The position numbers and the translations under genes were made by a program. A stretch of 64,000 bases of DNA from contig NZ_WWFG01000003.1 in the NCBI RefSeq assembly GCF_026127265.1, forward strand, positions 372,001 to 436,000. The letters are read 5' to 3'. The number at the start of each line of letters is the position of its first letter. Positions within the stretch are counted from its first letter, which is position 1. The notes under the pieces are model-generated. The model ran no database searches. It worked only from the letters and a program-made list of their open reading frames with translations, and was not told the DNA's origin. Source of the stretch: Nostoc sp. KVJ3. GTDB taxonomy: Bacteria; Cyanobacteriota; Cyanobacteriia; Cyanobacteriales; Nostocaceae. Below are positions 9,147 through 18,172 of this stretch, piece by piece.

Positions 9147-9584
9147 TTGAGTAGCAGGCGAACTGAAAGCTGGGATCAGCTTAAGATTGTTGGTATGGTA
9201 GTTGGTTCTGACGCGCCGACTGAAAATCTGCGTGTTGAGGAAAAGGCTCATGCGCCCTTGAGGGGCGCGTCACTTTCACGTATCGAAGGCGCGTCAGAAC
9301 TTGAAGAATTCCCTACGGCAATGGATTGTACATCGCTGGCACTTGTGAAAGCTGCACGAAGTAATCCCGCTTCTCTACGAGGTGCTGCGCGAACGTTGTT
9401 GGCTGAAAATCAGAATTGTGGTGTTGAGCCGAGGGGCTATCATGAAGATACTTGTTCCGCCGTGCCCTTTGCTCAAAATGAATTTTCTTCAACTTTAGCG
9501 ATGCCTGCGGCGGGCGTAGCCATCGCTAATCAAACACAGGAAGAAGTAGAACAGAGTAATCCTTATACCAATTCACTAAAATAA
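9147..9584 (+). other. Open frame over dispersed repeats, probably not a gene
   Basis: A 145-codon frame is open here, but several parts (GCGCGTC repeats, CTCTACGAGGTGCTGCGCG, GATGCCTGCGGCGGGCGTAG) are pieces of the palindromic repeats found elsewhere in the window. The predicted protein has no recognisable domain and there is no good ribosome binding site. Treat it as non-coding unless homologues are found. Confidence 0.3.
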
Positions 9585-9660
9585 TGAAACAGATGTAAAT
9601 CCTGAAAGCCTTGCTGTATCTAAGTTTTGTAATTGCGAATGGGCGAAAAAGCGAATTGCG

Positions 9661-9795
9661 AATTGGTATTAGACCTCTCGCAAAAAGCACTTTTGCAAGA
9701 GGGGGAAAAAGGGTTCATGTTAAAGAGAAAGGGAAAGGGAACAATACAGAATTTTTTCCCATTACCCCTTCCCCCTTTACTTTTTCCCGACTTAT
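9661..9795. repeat. Purine/pyrimidine mirror hairpin repeat
   Basis: A G/A-rich arm (AGAGGGGGAAAAAGGG and AAAGAGAAAGGGAAAGGG) is followed by a C/T-rich arm (CCCATTACCCCTTCCCCC and CTTTTTCCCG) that can pair with it. The same arrangement occurs at 14035, 14164 and 15272. It fills much of the gap before the methyltransferase. Confidence 0.5.
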
Positions 9796-9862
9796 AGAAG
9801 AAGTCTATTTTCATACATGGAATCAGCAACGCCAAACTTTTTAACCTGATTTCGCTATAAAT

Positions 9863-10867
9863 TCATCTATATGCAACTATTACTTGCTGTTCAGTAGGCG
9901 AGAGTGAATGAAGTTGGCAATGGGAAAAACCAGCATTGCTAAACATACTTTCGTACTCTGCAAATGTATAGGCATCGCCACTAGGGGTTGTTGCTAGCAT
10001 GACTAAGCTGAAAGCAGCAGCATCAGGTGGCGTAATGCGATCAGAGTTAGGAATAAACTCAAAAACGAGAACTCTTCCATCAACAACCAGCGAAGCTTTG
10101 ATCTTTCTCAGTAACCGTTCACATGTTGCTACATCAAAATGATGTAAGAAGTTAGGCAGTAAAACTAGATCGTAGTCATTGCTGTAATCTACTTCAAAAG
10201 CGCTACCGACAATTGTATGGTAACGCGAACCTACTCCTTTTATCCTGGCGTTTTCTTTAGCAACCTCTAAAACAGATGCCCAATCAACACCAAAAATTTC
10301 GGCATTCGGGTTATGTTGGGCAATTGCAATACCAAACAAGCCATGACTTGCTGAAATATCCAACACTTTCAGAGGCTCTATTTTATTCTCATTCACCAAC
10401 TGAGCGATTAATTGTGCGGGATTTGCCATCATTGGTGACATAGCTTTTGCAAATTGCACCCATACTGGATGTTCTGGTGATAAAGTTCCTTGGGACGATA
10501 CGGCAGTTCCTCCCTTGAGGACAGCAGCAGTCAGGTCATTGAAACCGTTAGTTATCATGGGAGATAGTAAAAATTCAATTGCATCTCCCATATAAAATTT
10601 GCTTTGCCGATCCAAAAACATCGCTGAATCTGAAGTGAGCCTATAGCCTTCAGCTTCCTTTGTCATAAAGCCGATAATCACCAAATAATCGCACAATATT
10701 CGCATACCTCGTTCAGAGGTTTGACACTTTTGTGCCAATGATTGACTTGACTCAATTCCTTGACTGATGGCAGTAAAAAGATTCAATTCAACTGCGGCTT
10801 TAATTGCCGCGCTGCGTTGGTAAGCGTTAACTGTATTGAAGAATAGTCCAGGTGAGGGTGTTGACAT
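9863..10867 (-). CDS. SAM-dependent O-methyltransferase (COMT type)
   Basis: The protein has an N-terminal winged-helix dimerisation domain (about residues 10-95: YQRSAAIKAAVELNLFTAIS through RGMRILCDYLVIIGF) and a C-terminal Rossmann methyltransferase domain with a motif I variant VLDISASHGLFGIAIA, an acidic residue in EIFGVDWA, and LVLLPNFLHHFD. This is the architecture of plant and bacterial small-molecule O-methyltransferases that act on phenolic or polyketide substrates. The ATG at 10867 is preferred because GAGAAAG lies upstream; an ATG six codons earlier is possible. It stands alone, so the substrate is unknown. The usual catalytic His (HHFD) is present. Confidence 0.85.
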   Translation of the reverse strand: MSTPSPGLFFNTVNAYQRSAAIKAAVELNLFTAISQGIESSQSLAQKCQTSERGMRILCDYLVIIGFMTKEAEGYRLTSDSAMFLDRQSKFYMGDAIEFLLSPMITNGFNDLTAAVLKGGTAVSSQGTLSPEHPVWVQFAKAMSPMMANPAQLIAQLVNENKIEPLKVLDISASHGLFGIAIAQHNPNAEIFGVDWASVLEVAKENARIKGVGSRYHTIVGSAFEVDYSNDYDLVLLPNFLHHFDVATCERLLRKIKASLVVDGRVLVFEFIPNSDRITPPDAAAFSLVMLATTPSGDAYTFAEYESMFSNAGFSHCQLHSLSPTEQQVIVAYR

Positions 10868-11033
10868 ATAATAAAGCTTTCTCAATGACGAAATATAATC
10901 AGTGCTCGCCTCTCAAATAAGTGGGTGCCATTCTAAGGCGATCGCCATTATGACATGATACCGCGCCTGTCCCCAGTGCTGAAAAATGGTCACATGAGGC
11001 AATTGTAGCTAGGTCAAATGTACGACCTGAGTT

Positions 11034-11207
11034 ATGCAGAAATTGAAAGTCGCAGCGAATTCTCTTCAGAATCCGGGCTTCGACTTTTTGCAAGAGTGCT
11101 GGAATGATGACTCTGCTTTGCAGATTGTGATCAAGAAACTATTGGTGAAGTTTCCGCAGTGGGGGATTGCGATTGTGGATGGGGTGCTGGTTGATTGGAA
11201 TGGGTGA
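11034..11207 (+). CDS. Small hypothetical protein or gene remnant (57 aa)
   Basis: A frame of 57 codons starts with MQKLKVAANSLQNPG and continues FDFLQECWNDDSALQIVIKK, then FPQWGIAIVDGVLVDWNG. The composition (amphipathic helix, WG and W residues) looks protein-like, but I recognise no family and there is no clear ribosome binding site. It could be the tail of a decayed larger gene. Confidence 0.35.
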   Translation: MQKLKVAANSLQNPGFDFLQECWNDDSALQIVIKKLLVKFPQWGIAIVDGVLVDWNG

Positions 11208-11374
11208 GCTAGCGCTAATAAATCGTAGCCATACCGCCATTTCAAATTTACTAGGAGACTTCATCATTAAATGATACTGTACTGATTACGAACGCCTCGA
11301 TAAAATTTTTCCTAAAAGCTTTGATTTATGAAACGATTTGTTTCGATTGCAGCTTGCTAACGCTGCGAAGCACT
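11208..11374. other. Non-coding stretch upstream of the cytochrome peroxidase gene
   Basis: No gene is seen. With the inverted repeat at 11375-11413 it forms the likely regulatory region for the gene beginning near 11495. Confidence 0.4.
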
Positions 11375-11413
11375 GTCAATCGTCAGAATTCAACATGAAT
11401 TCTGACGATTGAC
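11375..11413. repeat. Perfect 18-bp inverted repeat with 3-base loop
   Basis: GTCAATCGTCAGAATTCA, loop ACA, then its exact complement. It lies about 80 bp before the start of the cytochrome c peroxidase gene. It could be an operator, an RNA hairpin or the trace of a small mobile element. There is no T tract, so it is not a typical terminator. Confidence 0.8.
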
Positions 11414-11494
11414 GTATGTATTCTGTAAGAGTAAATTTTAAACTTCCTCGTAAATGTATAATTTTATTATTTAGTTATTTTTCTGATAAAAACT

Positions 11495-13603
11495 ATGGGT
11501 ATAATCCCCATGTTTGGCTTAGTAGTCTTTATTACAGGCTTGTCCCTTTACTTGCTACTGACCTCAAAAAGTCGATTTGCTCTGAAATCTGTGGTGACAA
11601 AAATAAAGCGCCAAGAGTGGAGATTCAGAGATAGCAAGCTGAACTACCTGAGATCAAGATTTTCAAAGACTATAACAATTGCTGCCATGCTTATGGCAGC
11701 AGTAATAGCTGGAAATACTGTATCAGCACAGGTGACAGGGCCACCTCTAGCTTCGCTCAAAAGCGTATCAGTTCCGCAGCCTGACAATCTAGGAGACTTC
11801 GTAAAAGATAAAGTAGCCGCGATTAAGTTAGGAAAGGCTCTGTTTTGGGATATGCAGGTTGGCAGCGATGGACAGACCTCCTGTGCTAGTTGTCACTTTC
11901 ATGCTGGAGCCGACAACAGATCCAAAAATCAGATCAATCCTGGGCTTTTACGGATCAACGCCGATGGAACAGGGAATCCAGATACAGTTTTTGATTTAGG
12001 TGGCGCACCAAACTACCAGCTCAAGCCAGAAGATTTTCCCTTTCACAAGCTGTCCAGTGATTCTACGAGCGTTGTCTCTGACCGTAACGATGTCAGTTCC
12101 TCTCAGGGGGTTTTCAATACGAAGTTTGTGGCTGTGATACCTGGTAGTGCGGAAGACCAAGTAACAAACGAGCCAGATCCAGTGTTTAACGTAGGTGGCA
12201 TAAATGTACGCCGCGTCGAACCGCGCAACACGCCAAGCGTGATTAATGCAGCATTCAACTTCCGCAACTTCTGGGACGGAAAGGCACAAAACATCTTTAA
12301 TGGGGTGAATTCCTTTGGTTTGAGAGACCCTTACGCCTCCGTAGTCAAGGCTAAAAAACCAAATCAGCTTGAATTTGTCAAAGTCAGTTTGAATAATTCG
12401 TCTTTAGCTTCCCAAGCGATGTCCCCCCCACTGAGTTCCTTCGAGACATCTGCGGATGGTCGTACTTTTCAAGAAATTGGTGATAAGTTCGGAGGAACTA
12501 GTAAGGGTAAAAAACTCCCCCGAAAACTTGCGAAAAAGTTATTTACTCTCAGACCGCTAGGTAAACAGGTTGTGCATCGAGACGACAGCGTTTTAGGTGC
12601 AGACAGTAGATGGCCTCAGCCCGGACTTAAGGATAGAACTTACGATCCGCTGATTAAAGATGCCTTCAAACCGGAGTGGTGGAAGTCTAATCAACTCATC
12701 CAAATTGATGCTGAAGGTAGACGAACTTTTGTCAACAAGCCAGATCGCTCCTTGGAAACCAATGAGTATAGACTGATAGAGTACAACTTCTCGCTATTCT
12801 TCGGGCTTGCGATTCAATTGTACGAGTCTACACTGATTGCTGATGATACGCCCTACGATCGCTTCTTGGAAGGAAACACCAGCGCCCTCACCGAACAGCA
12901 GCAACAAGGAAACCAACTATTCAATGGCAAAGCAGGCTGCATCGGTTGCCATAGCGGATTGGAACTTACTAGTGCCTCGGTGAGCAGTATACAAAAGCAA
13001 CGACTGGGAACTATAAACATCGGCAATCAAAGATTTGTTTTTGATAATGGCTTCTTCGGGATCGGTGTTAGACCTCCCCTAGAAGACCCTGGGGTTGGTG
13101 GTAAAGACCCATTTGGCAACCCGCTTTCAGAGCCGAGGATCGCGGCTTTGGGGGAATTCCCACTACTTCTTGGTTCAAACCCCAATATTACAATTACCTC
13201 CAATGACATAGTAGTTGCAGACGGAAGCTTTAAGGCTCCCGGACTACGCAACGTAGAACTCACCGCCCCTTACTTCCACAATGGTGGCTATTTGACTTTG
13301 CCGCAAGTGGTGGACTTCTATAATCGTGGTGGAGATTTCCGCCAGGCAAATGCCATCGCCCCTTTGGGACTAACTGAAGCTGAAAAAGATGACTTGGTGG
13401 CTTTCCTGAAAGGGCTTACCGATGAGCGAGTTCTCCATGAGAAAGCGCCCTTTGATCATCCACAACTGTTCGTTCCCAATGGACATCCGGGTGACTCTAC
13501 ACACGTTACTAATGACGGCACTGGTAAGGCTACAGATAGTCTAATGGAAATTCCTGCTGTTGGTAGGAATGGTGGTATTGGGACTCCAAATTTCTTGAAC
13601 TAA
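11495..13603 (+). CDS. Di-haem cytochrome c peroxidase/MauG family protein
   Basis: Two c-type haem sites are visible: CASCH at about residues 130-134 (followed by FHAGADNR, as in this family) and CIGCH at about 482-486, with LRNVELTAPYFHNGGY near the C-terminus. This is the CCP/MauG architecture; such enzymes reduce hydrogen peroxide or oxidise proteins in the periplasm. A signal peptide (TITIAAMLMAAVIAG ending VSAQ) lies 55-80 residues in, after an extra hydrophobic stretch, so translation may start later than the ATG given, for example at GTG 11594. At about 700 residues it is longer than ordinary peroxidases (about 350); the excess is between the haem sites. It appears monocistronic. Confidence 0.85.
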   Translation: MGIIPMFGLVVFITGLSLYLLLTSKSRFALKSVVTKIKRQEWRFRDSKLNYLRSRFSKTITIAAMLMAAVIAGNTVSAQVTGPPLASLKSVSVPQPDNLGDFVKDKVAAIKLGKALFWDMQVGSDGQTSCASCHFHAGADNRSKNQINPGLLRINADGTGNPDTVFDLGGAPNYQLKPEDFPFHKLSSDSTSVVSDRNDVSSSQGVFNTKFVAVIPGSAEDQVTNEPDPVFNVGGINVRRVEPRNTPSVINAAFNFRNFWDGKAQNIFNGVNSFGLRDPYASVVKAKKPNQLEFVKVSLNNSSLASQAMSPPLSSFETSADGRTFQEIGDKFGGTSKGKKLPRKLAKKLFTLRPLGKQVVHRDDSVLGADSRWPQPGLKDRTYDPLIKDAFKPEWWKSNQLIQIDAEGRRTFVNKPDRSLETNEYRLIEYNFSLFFGLAIQLYESTLIADDTPYDRFLEGNTSALTEQQQQGNQLFNGKAGCIGCHSGLELTSASVSSIQKQRLGTINIGNQRFVFDNGFFGIGVRPPLEDPGVGGKDPFGNPLSEPRIAALGEFPLLLGSNPNITITSNDIVVADGSFKAPGLRNVELTAPYFHNGGYLTLPQVVDFYNRGGDFRQANAIAPLGLTEAEKDDLVAFLKGLTDERVLHEKAPFDHPQLFVPNGHPGDSTHVTNDGTGKATDSLMEIPAVGRNGGIGTPNFLN

Positions 13604-13796
13604 GTAGCAATTTGGGTTAGTCATTCAGGTGTGGAGAGATGATGGAGATAGGAAGGGCAAAGGCATCTAAATTCTGTAATCAATGCCCTGCAAGGGTTTC
13701 AGGTTTTAATTGCCAAATTAAACAATTTGAAGGAGGCAGTTCTTGCTAGATGCAGAAGGTCTTATTCAAAAGGGGAATTCAGACCCCTCCTGAATA

Positions 13797-13830
13797 AAAG
13801 CCACCAAAATTTGAATTTGGTGGCTTTCTT
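13797..13830 (+). terminator. Rho-independent terminator-like hairpin
   Basis: A 12-bp stem, AAAGCCACCAAA with TTTGGTGGCTTT, is followed by CTT. It lies about 200 bp after the peroxidase stop codon and could end its transcript. Confidence 0.6.
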
Positions 13831-14034
13831 AAACCCTTGAACCGTGCGCGTCATTCTCTGTGAGCAGGAAGCAGTATTCTTTCAGGCTCCAGCAAAAACT
13901 GCCCTCTGACTTGAAAGTGCTGAGTGCTGAGTAAAAATACCAGTCCCCAGTCCCCAATTATTCTTTCATTCAAGGCTGTGAAACTTGTTTCATCGGGACT
14001 GCCTTTCTTGATAATTGCAAAACATAAAGCAATA

Positions 14035-14130
14035 CTTGTCGGGTTTTGGGGAATGGGGTTGCGGGAAAGGGGAAAGAAAAAACCTTTAACCTAAACCCAG
14101 TAACCTTTTCCCAAAATCCAATTCCGAGCT
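14035..14130. repeat. Purine/pyrimidine mirror hairpin repeat
   Basis: GTCGGGTTTTGGGGAATGGG and GGGAAAGGGGAAAG face CCTTTAACC and CCTTTTCCCAAAATCC. It is related to the copies at 14164 and 15272. There is no coding frame. Confidence 0.6.
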
Positions 14131-14163
14131 AAAAATCCACAAAGCGAGCAGTATTGTAAGCAA

Positions 14164-14275
14164 TACGGTTCGGTTAAAGGGGAAAGGGGAAAGGGGAATA
14201 AAAAACCTTTAACCCTTACCCTTTTCCCTTTTCCCAAAACCCTATTCTGAGTTCAAAATGCTTATCCGAACCGTA
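14164..14275. repeat. MITE-like repeat with TACGGTTC ends
   Basis: A 112-bp unit begins TACGGTTCGGTTAAAGGGGA and ends TCCGAACCGTA, giving terminal inverted repeats. Its inside is a purine-rich arm followed by a complementary pyrimidine-rich arm. The same ends flank the unit at 33348-34870 that is interrupted by an ISAs1 element, so this looks like a family of small non-coding mobile repeats. Confidence 0.6.
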
Positions 14276-14406
14276 TTGGTATTGTAAGTATCTTAGTTTT
14301 CTCCAGCCTTTATACAGCATATCAGTTTTTGTCAATTCATTCTTTTGCAACCACAGCCCATAATCAATCGTACTTCTGAACGCATCTCCAAGGAGTAATT
14401 TTAGGG

Positions 14407-14661
14407 CTACTCTGGTTGTACGTTACCAATCAAGAGTTCTTTTTTACTGCGCTTCAACTGTTTCCAAAGCGCCTTAATCTCGTTGTAAGCATCTTCTGGG
14501 GCAAGCTTACCATTGGTTTGTAAACAGGTAATATAGCCAACTTTTTGTGTGAATTCTTGGAGATTGGCATTAAATACTAGGTTATCCGGCTTAACTTGAC
14601 CGTAGTAGCGACTGCGAGGGTAAAGAAATTTGTTTTTGTCTGACTGATTAGGCTCGTTCAT
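14407..14661 (-). CDS. Small cyanobacterial protein (DUF7219-like)
   Basis: About 84 residues starting MNEPNQSDKNKFLYPRSRYY, then GQVKPDNLVFNANLQEFTQK and EDAYNEIKALWKQLKRSKK. The FLYPRSRYYG...FNANLQEFAQ pattern is that of a small conserved cyanobacterial protein of unknown function, often found beside membrane or nickel/iron-related genes; the family name is from memory. The frame is open 31 codons further upstream, but the internal ATG at 14661 fits the conserved start. The gene downstream of the PepSY-like gene is on the same strand, 220 bp away, so the two may be cotranscribed. Confidence 0.6.
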   Translation of the reverse strand: MNEPNQSDKNKFLYPRSRYYGQVKPDNLVFNANLQEFTQKVGYITCLQTNGKLAPEDAYNEIKALWKQLKRSKKELLIGNVQPE

Positions 14662-14881
14662 TAGTTCACTTGTCTCAATCAAGTTTGTATTGTATGTAGT
14701 TATCAGCATTAATTTCAAATTTATGCAAGTAGGCAAAAGTATTCGTCGAGACATTGGTTTGAAGGACAGAGACGAAATGATTAAGAAGTAAAAAGATAAT
14801 CCCCATAAATAAATTGAGCGGAAGAGATTCTTTTTGCTGAAAGTCTATCGCCAGGTTGGTATCACGTTTTGAAACTCAAAA

Positions 14882-15163
14882 CTATGCTTTGGTTTGTGAA
14901 TTTGAGTGTTGACGAAATAAGCCTGTCATACTCAAACCAGTAATCAACAAACCAATTAATCCCAAACCGTTTAAAATTGGATATTTTTTTTCTAAATGGA
15001 TGATTTCTAAGGTATGAATTTGCAGAATAAATTGACCTAGTTTTCGTTGGTGAAACCATTCATGGACACCAGTAAAACACATACCTGTTAGCACAGTCAC
15101 AAACAAGGGCAGACATAGAATAATGGCAATCTGACGATGATATTTGCGAAAAGCTCGGTTCAT
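14882..15163 (-). CDS. Small PepSY-associated membrane protein
   Basis: The 93-residue protein has two hydrophobic helices: IAIILCLPLFVTVLTGMCF near the N-terminus and ILNGLGLIGLLITGLSMTGL near the C-terminus, with RKYHRQ before the first. This is the short cyanobacterial version of the PepSY-TM family (RKxHR...LPLLLTxLTG...LNGLGLxGLxxTGLSMxGLF). It should sit in the inner membrane. Function is unknown; relatives are often near iron uptake or pilus genes, but nothing of that sort is next to it here. Confidence 0.7.
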   Translation of the reverse strand: MNRAFRKYHRQIAIILCLPLFVTVLTGMCFTGVHEWFHQRKLGQFILQIHTLEIIHLEKKYPILNGLGLIGLLITGLSMTGLFRQHSNSQTKA

Positions 15164-15271
15164 AAATAATTTCTAGTTAAGTCGCTTGAAATTCTAGCAT
15201 TAAAGATGCCCAAATTTGAAATAAAGCTTGTTTGTTCTTGATTTTCTACACTCCAATACCTGCCAATACTT

Positions 15272-15400
15272 GTCTGTCGGGTTTTTGGGAAAAGGGGAAA
15301 GGGGAAAGGGGAAAGAAAAAACCTTTACCCTTTAACCTTTACCCTTTAACCCTTTAACCTTTACCCTTTAACCTTTACCCAAAAACCAATTCCCAATTCC
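15272..15400. repeat. Purine/pyrimidine mirror hairpin repeat with tandem units
   Basis: GGGAAAAGGGGAAAGGGGAA is followed by a pyrimidine arm built of repeated units CCTTTACCCTTTAA. The two arms can pair over tens of bases. This is the longest copy in the window. Confidence 0.65.
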
Positions 15401-15945
15401 GAGTTAAAAATGCAAAACCTACGTAGTATTGCAATACCTGCAACTGAAAATCTGCTCTCTGCAAATAAAATTCTAGCTAAAGGTGATTTGTTCATTTTCA
15501 AATCGGACAAGACGATAAGTAAACTACCACAGCTATATTCTTTAAACAAAGTAAAATGCTATTATTTAATGAGGATTTCGATGCCCTTTGCTTGAAGAAT
15601 TCATCTATCTTTAGAAAGATTTATAGTGGAACTTTTCAATACATATTTGACATATTAATGACACAGTATTGACATAGATATAAATAAAATCTTTAAAAAA
15701 GAAGAAGTGCTAGTTAATGAATTAATCTACTTACATTCATCACAATTAAGTCAAAAAATTAAGACTTCAATCTCAAAATGCTCTCAGTAGTTCACGAGAG
15801 CAAACTTGGCTATTTGGGAAATTGTTTTAACCTCTAATATGTACCCCAATCTGAAAAAGCGCATTTTGGGCTTGGCAGACTAGGAGGGCGATCGCATTTG
15901 TCTTGATATCAATTTTTATACACCGAAAAAACAGGAGTAATCGGA
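15401..15945. other. Long intergenic region before the beta-helix gene
   Basis: A 61-codon frame (15410-15595) is present but has no recognisable domain and is not called. The rest is AT-rich. AACAGGAG at 15929-15936 is a good ribosome binding site for the ATG at 15946. Confidence 0.4.
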
Positions 15946-17432
15946 ATGTCTACATTTACCGTCACTAATACGAACAACAGTGGTGCAGGTTCACTGCGGC
16001 AGGCAGTTCTAAATGCCAATGCCATGACAGGAAAAGATATCATCAATTTTGGGGGACTGTTTACAGATGGGCTGGCTCATACCATCAGTCTGACTGGTAG
16101 CGGTCTGAGTATCACAGATAACCTGACCATTGAAGGTACAAATCCGAACTTATTAACTATTAAGGACGATAGTGCAACACGAGTTTTTGATATTGCTAGT
16201 GGTGTAACTGCTGCAATCAATGCACTGACTGTTACCAATACATTTAATGGCTCCAATAATACTGGCACACGAGGGGTGGTGGTATTTCCAATGAAGGTAC
16301 TCTTACATTAAATAACAGCATCATCACTGGCAATTCAGTAGGTCGTGTAAATCTATACTATACAGGATTATCATCATCCGACGGCGACGGTGACGGCGCT
16401 GGCATCTACAACTCTGGCACCCTCACAGTTAACTACAGTACTATTACTGGTAACAAAAGCTATGACTATTATAATAGTGAAGGTAACGGCGGCGGCATTT
16501 ACAACTCTGGCATCCTCACAGTGAACTACAGTAAGATTACTGGGAACTCGGCGACAGGTGATAGTTACCGCGATTTTGGTGAAGTAGGTGGTGGCATCTG
16601 CAACTCTGGCACTCTCACACTAAAAGGGGATAATATTAGCAACAATGACTCATCTTCGGGCGGCGGTATTTGCAACATTCGTAATAACAGTCTCACGGTA
16701 AGTAATAACAGTCTCACAGTAAGTAACAGCATCATCAACGGCAACACTGCTATCAGCGGCGGCGGCATTGCAATTTATGATAATGGCAATCTCACGGTAA
16801 GTAACAGCATCATCAACGGCAACACTGGTGGCGGCATTTTAAGTTTTGGCAACGTCACAGTGAACTACAGCATCATCAATGGCAACACTGCTATCAGCGG
16901 CGGCGGCGGCGGCATTGAGGGTGCTGGCAACGTCACAGTGAACTACAGCACCATCAACGGCAACACTGCTAACACTACCGACCCTAGTTATGGGAATCAC
17001 GGTGAAGGTGGTGGCATCTTCAATTCTGCAAATTCCACTGTCACCGTAAAATATAGTAGTATTAGTGGCAATACGGCAGGTACAGCCGGGGGTGGTATTT
17101 ATAATGAAGGCGTTTTAAACGTGAGTGATAGCAGCATTAGTGGCAATCAGGCACACTTTGGCGGTGGCATTTACAATGCTGGCATCTTAACAGTAGGCAA
17201 CAGCATTATCAGACACAATAAAGCTTTCGGGATCGAACTCAGTTCTGGTAAATTCGAGTCTGGCAAGGGTGGCGGGATTTACAACTCTGACTCTAGCTAT
17301 GCCACTGCCACATTAGACTACAGTACCGTCGCTTGTAACTTTGACACACCCGAAGAGGATTCAAATAAGTTTATCAAGCTTGATAATCTCGTAGGTAAAT
17401 TCATAAACATTGGTTCAGTCGTGAGAGTTTAA
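15946..17432 (+). pseudogene. Beta-helix repeat protein (polymorphic outer-membrane/CSLREA-like), frameshifted
   Basis: The start, TVTNTNNSGAGSLRQAVLNA, is the usual opening of secreted right-handed beta-helix proteins with Pmp-like repeats. After about 109 residues the frame breaks at a G-rich tract (GAGGGGTGGTGG, near 16272). In the next frame the protein continues to 17432 with about a dozen repeats of the form GGGIYNSGTLTV-NYSTI-GN. Inserting one G in the tract restores a single protein of about 495 residues. Such proteins are exported and act at the cell surface or as adhesins. The break may be a mutation, a phase-variable tract or a sequence error. A good ribosome binding site precedes the ATG. 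Confidence 0.75.
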
Positions 17433-17467
17433 GTATTTACTTTGATATTTTTTACAAAGCGATTAAA

Positions 17468-17504
17468 AATTATCACCAAGCTAATCAATAGCTTGGTGAT
17501 AATT
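17468..17504. terminator. Hairpin after the beta-helix gene
   Basis: AATTATCACCAAGCT and AGCTTGGTGATAATT form a perfect 15-bp stem around a 7-base loop, 35 bp after the stop codon. A long T run is lacking, so its strength as a terminator is uncertain. Confidence 0.6.
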
Positions 17505-17572
17505 CGTTCATTAGCAATTCTTTGTTCCATTGCTGATAATAGTTTTAGAGGTAATTATTCAAGAGGTTGATT

Positions 17573-18172
17573 GTGGTCTTTGCTCAAACCAGTCCCCCAG
17601 ATGTAATAAAAACTAGCCTGACGTTAGACGAGTACCGGGCTATGGAAGAAACAAACCCTGAACGCCATGAATACCGTAACGGAGAGATTATTACTATGTC
17701 GGGAGGTTCGGAATCTCATAGCGCGATCGCCAGCAACTTCTTAATAACTCTAGGGTTTTTATTGAGAGACACCGATTTTCGTTTGTATAATAGCGACTTG
17801 CGAGTTTGGATTCCCGAATATCAGTGTGGGACTTATACCGATTTGATGGTTGTTAATGGCGAACCAGAGTTCAATGGCAATCGCAATGATGAAATTCTCA
17901 ATCCAATGCTTATTGTCGAAGTTCTATCGCCCTCAACTGAAGCTTATGATCGAGGGGACAAGTTCAGAAAATATCGCTCGATTGCTAGCTTTTGTGAATA
18001 TCTGCTTGTGAGCCAAACTGAACCCTACATTGAACAGTATCATAACTTGGATCGTAACAGTAACGATCGCTGGCTATGGCAAGTTCACTCTCACCTTGAG
18101 CGGATGATTATGTTGCACAGTTTAAATGTAGAAATTCCCCTGAGTGAAATCTATCGTCGGATTAATTTTTAA
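17573..18172 (+). CDS. Uma2 family (DUF820) putative endonuclease
   Basis: The protein belongs to the Uma2/DUF820 family, very abundant in cyanobacteria and built on a PD-(D/E)XK nuclease fold. Visible are SLTLDEYRAMEETNPERHEY at the N-terminus, GGSESHSAIASNF, the catalytic Asp in TYTDLMV, the acidic-x-hydrophobic core IVEVLSPST, and YDRGDKFRKY. At about 200 residues it is full length. GTG 17573 is preferred as start because AGAGG ends seven bases before it. Its biological role is unproven; many copies are linked to mobile DNA. A near-identical broken copy lies at 8373. Confidence 0.85.
   Translation: MVFAQTSPPDVIKTSLTLDEYRAMEETNPERHEYRNGEIITMSGGSESHSAIASNFLITLGFLLRDTDFRLYNSDLRVWIPEYQCGTYTDLMVVNGEPEFNGNRNDEILNPMLIVEVLSPSTEAYDRGDKFRKYRSIASFCEYLLVSQTEPYIEQYHNLDRNSNDRWLWQVHSHLERMIMLHSLNVEIPLSEIYRRINF

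Noticed and set aside
9147..9584. 145-codon frame as a real gene
   Set aside because: Built largely from dispersed palindromic repeats; kept only as a doubtful entry.
10899..11093. 64-codon reverse frame after the methyltransferase
   Set aside because: No domain or ribosome binding site; the opposite strand frame at 11034 looks more protein-like.
14035..15400. CRISPR array or tandem-repeat locus
   Set aside because: The repeats are hairpin arms of uneven spacing without spacers of constant length; no cas genes are nearby.
15410..15595. 61-codon forward frame in the gap before the beta-helix gene
   Set aside because: No recognisable family, poor start context, next to a hairpin repeat.
16565..16768. 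Reverse frame inside the beta-helix gene
   Set aside because: Shadow of the Gly/Asn repeat coding sequence.
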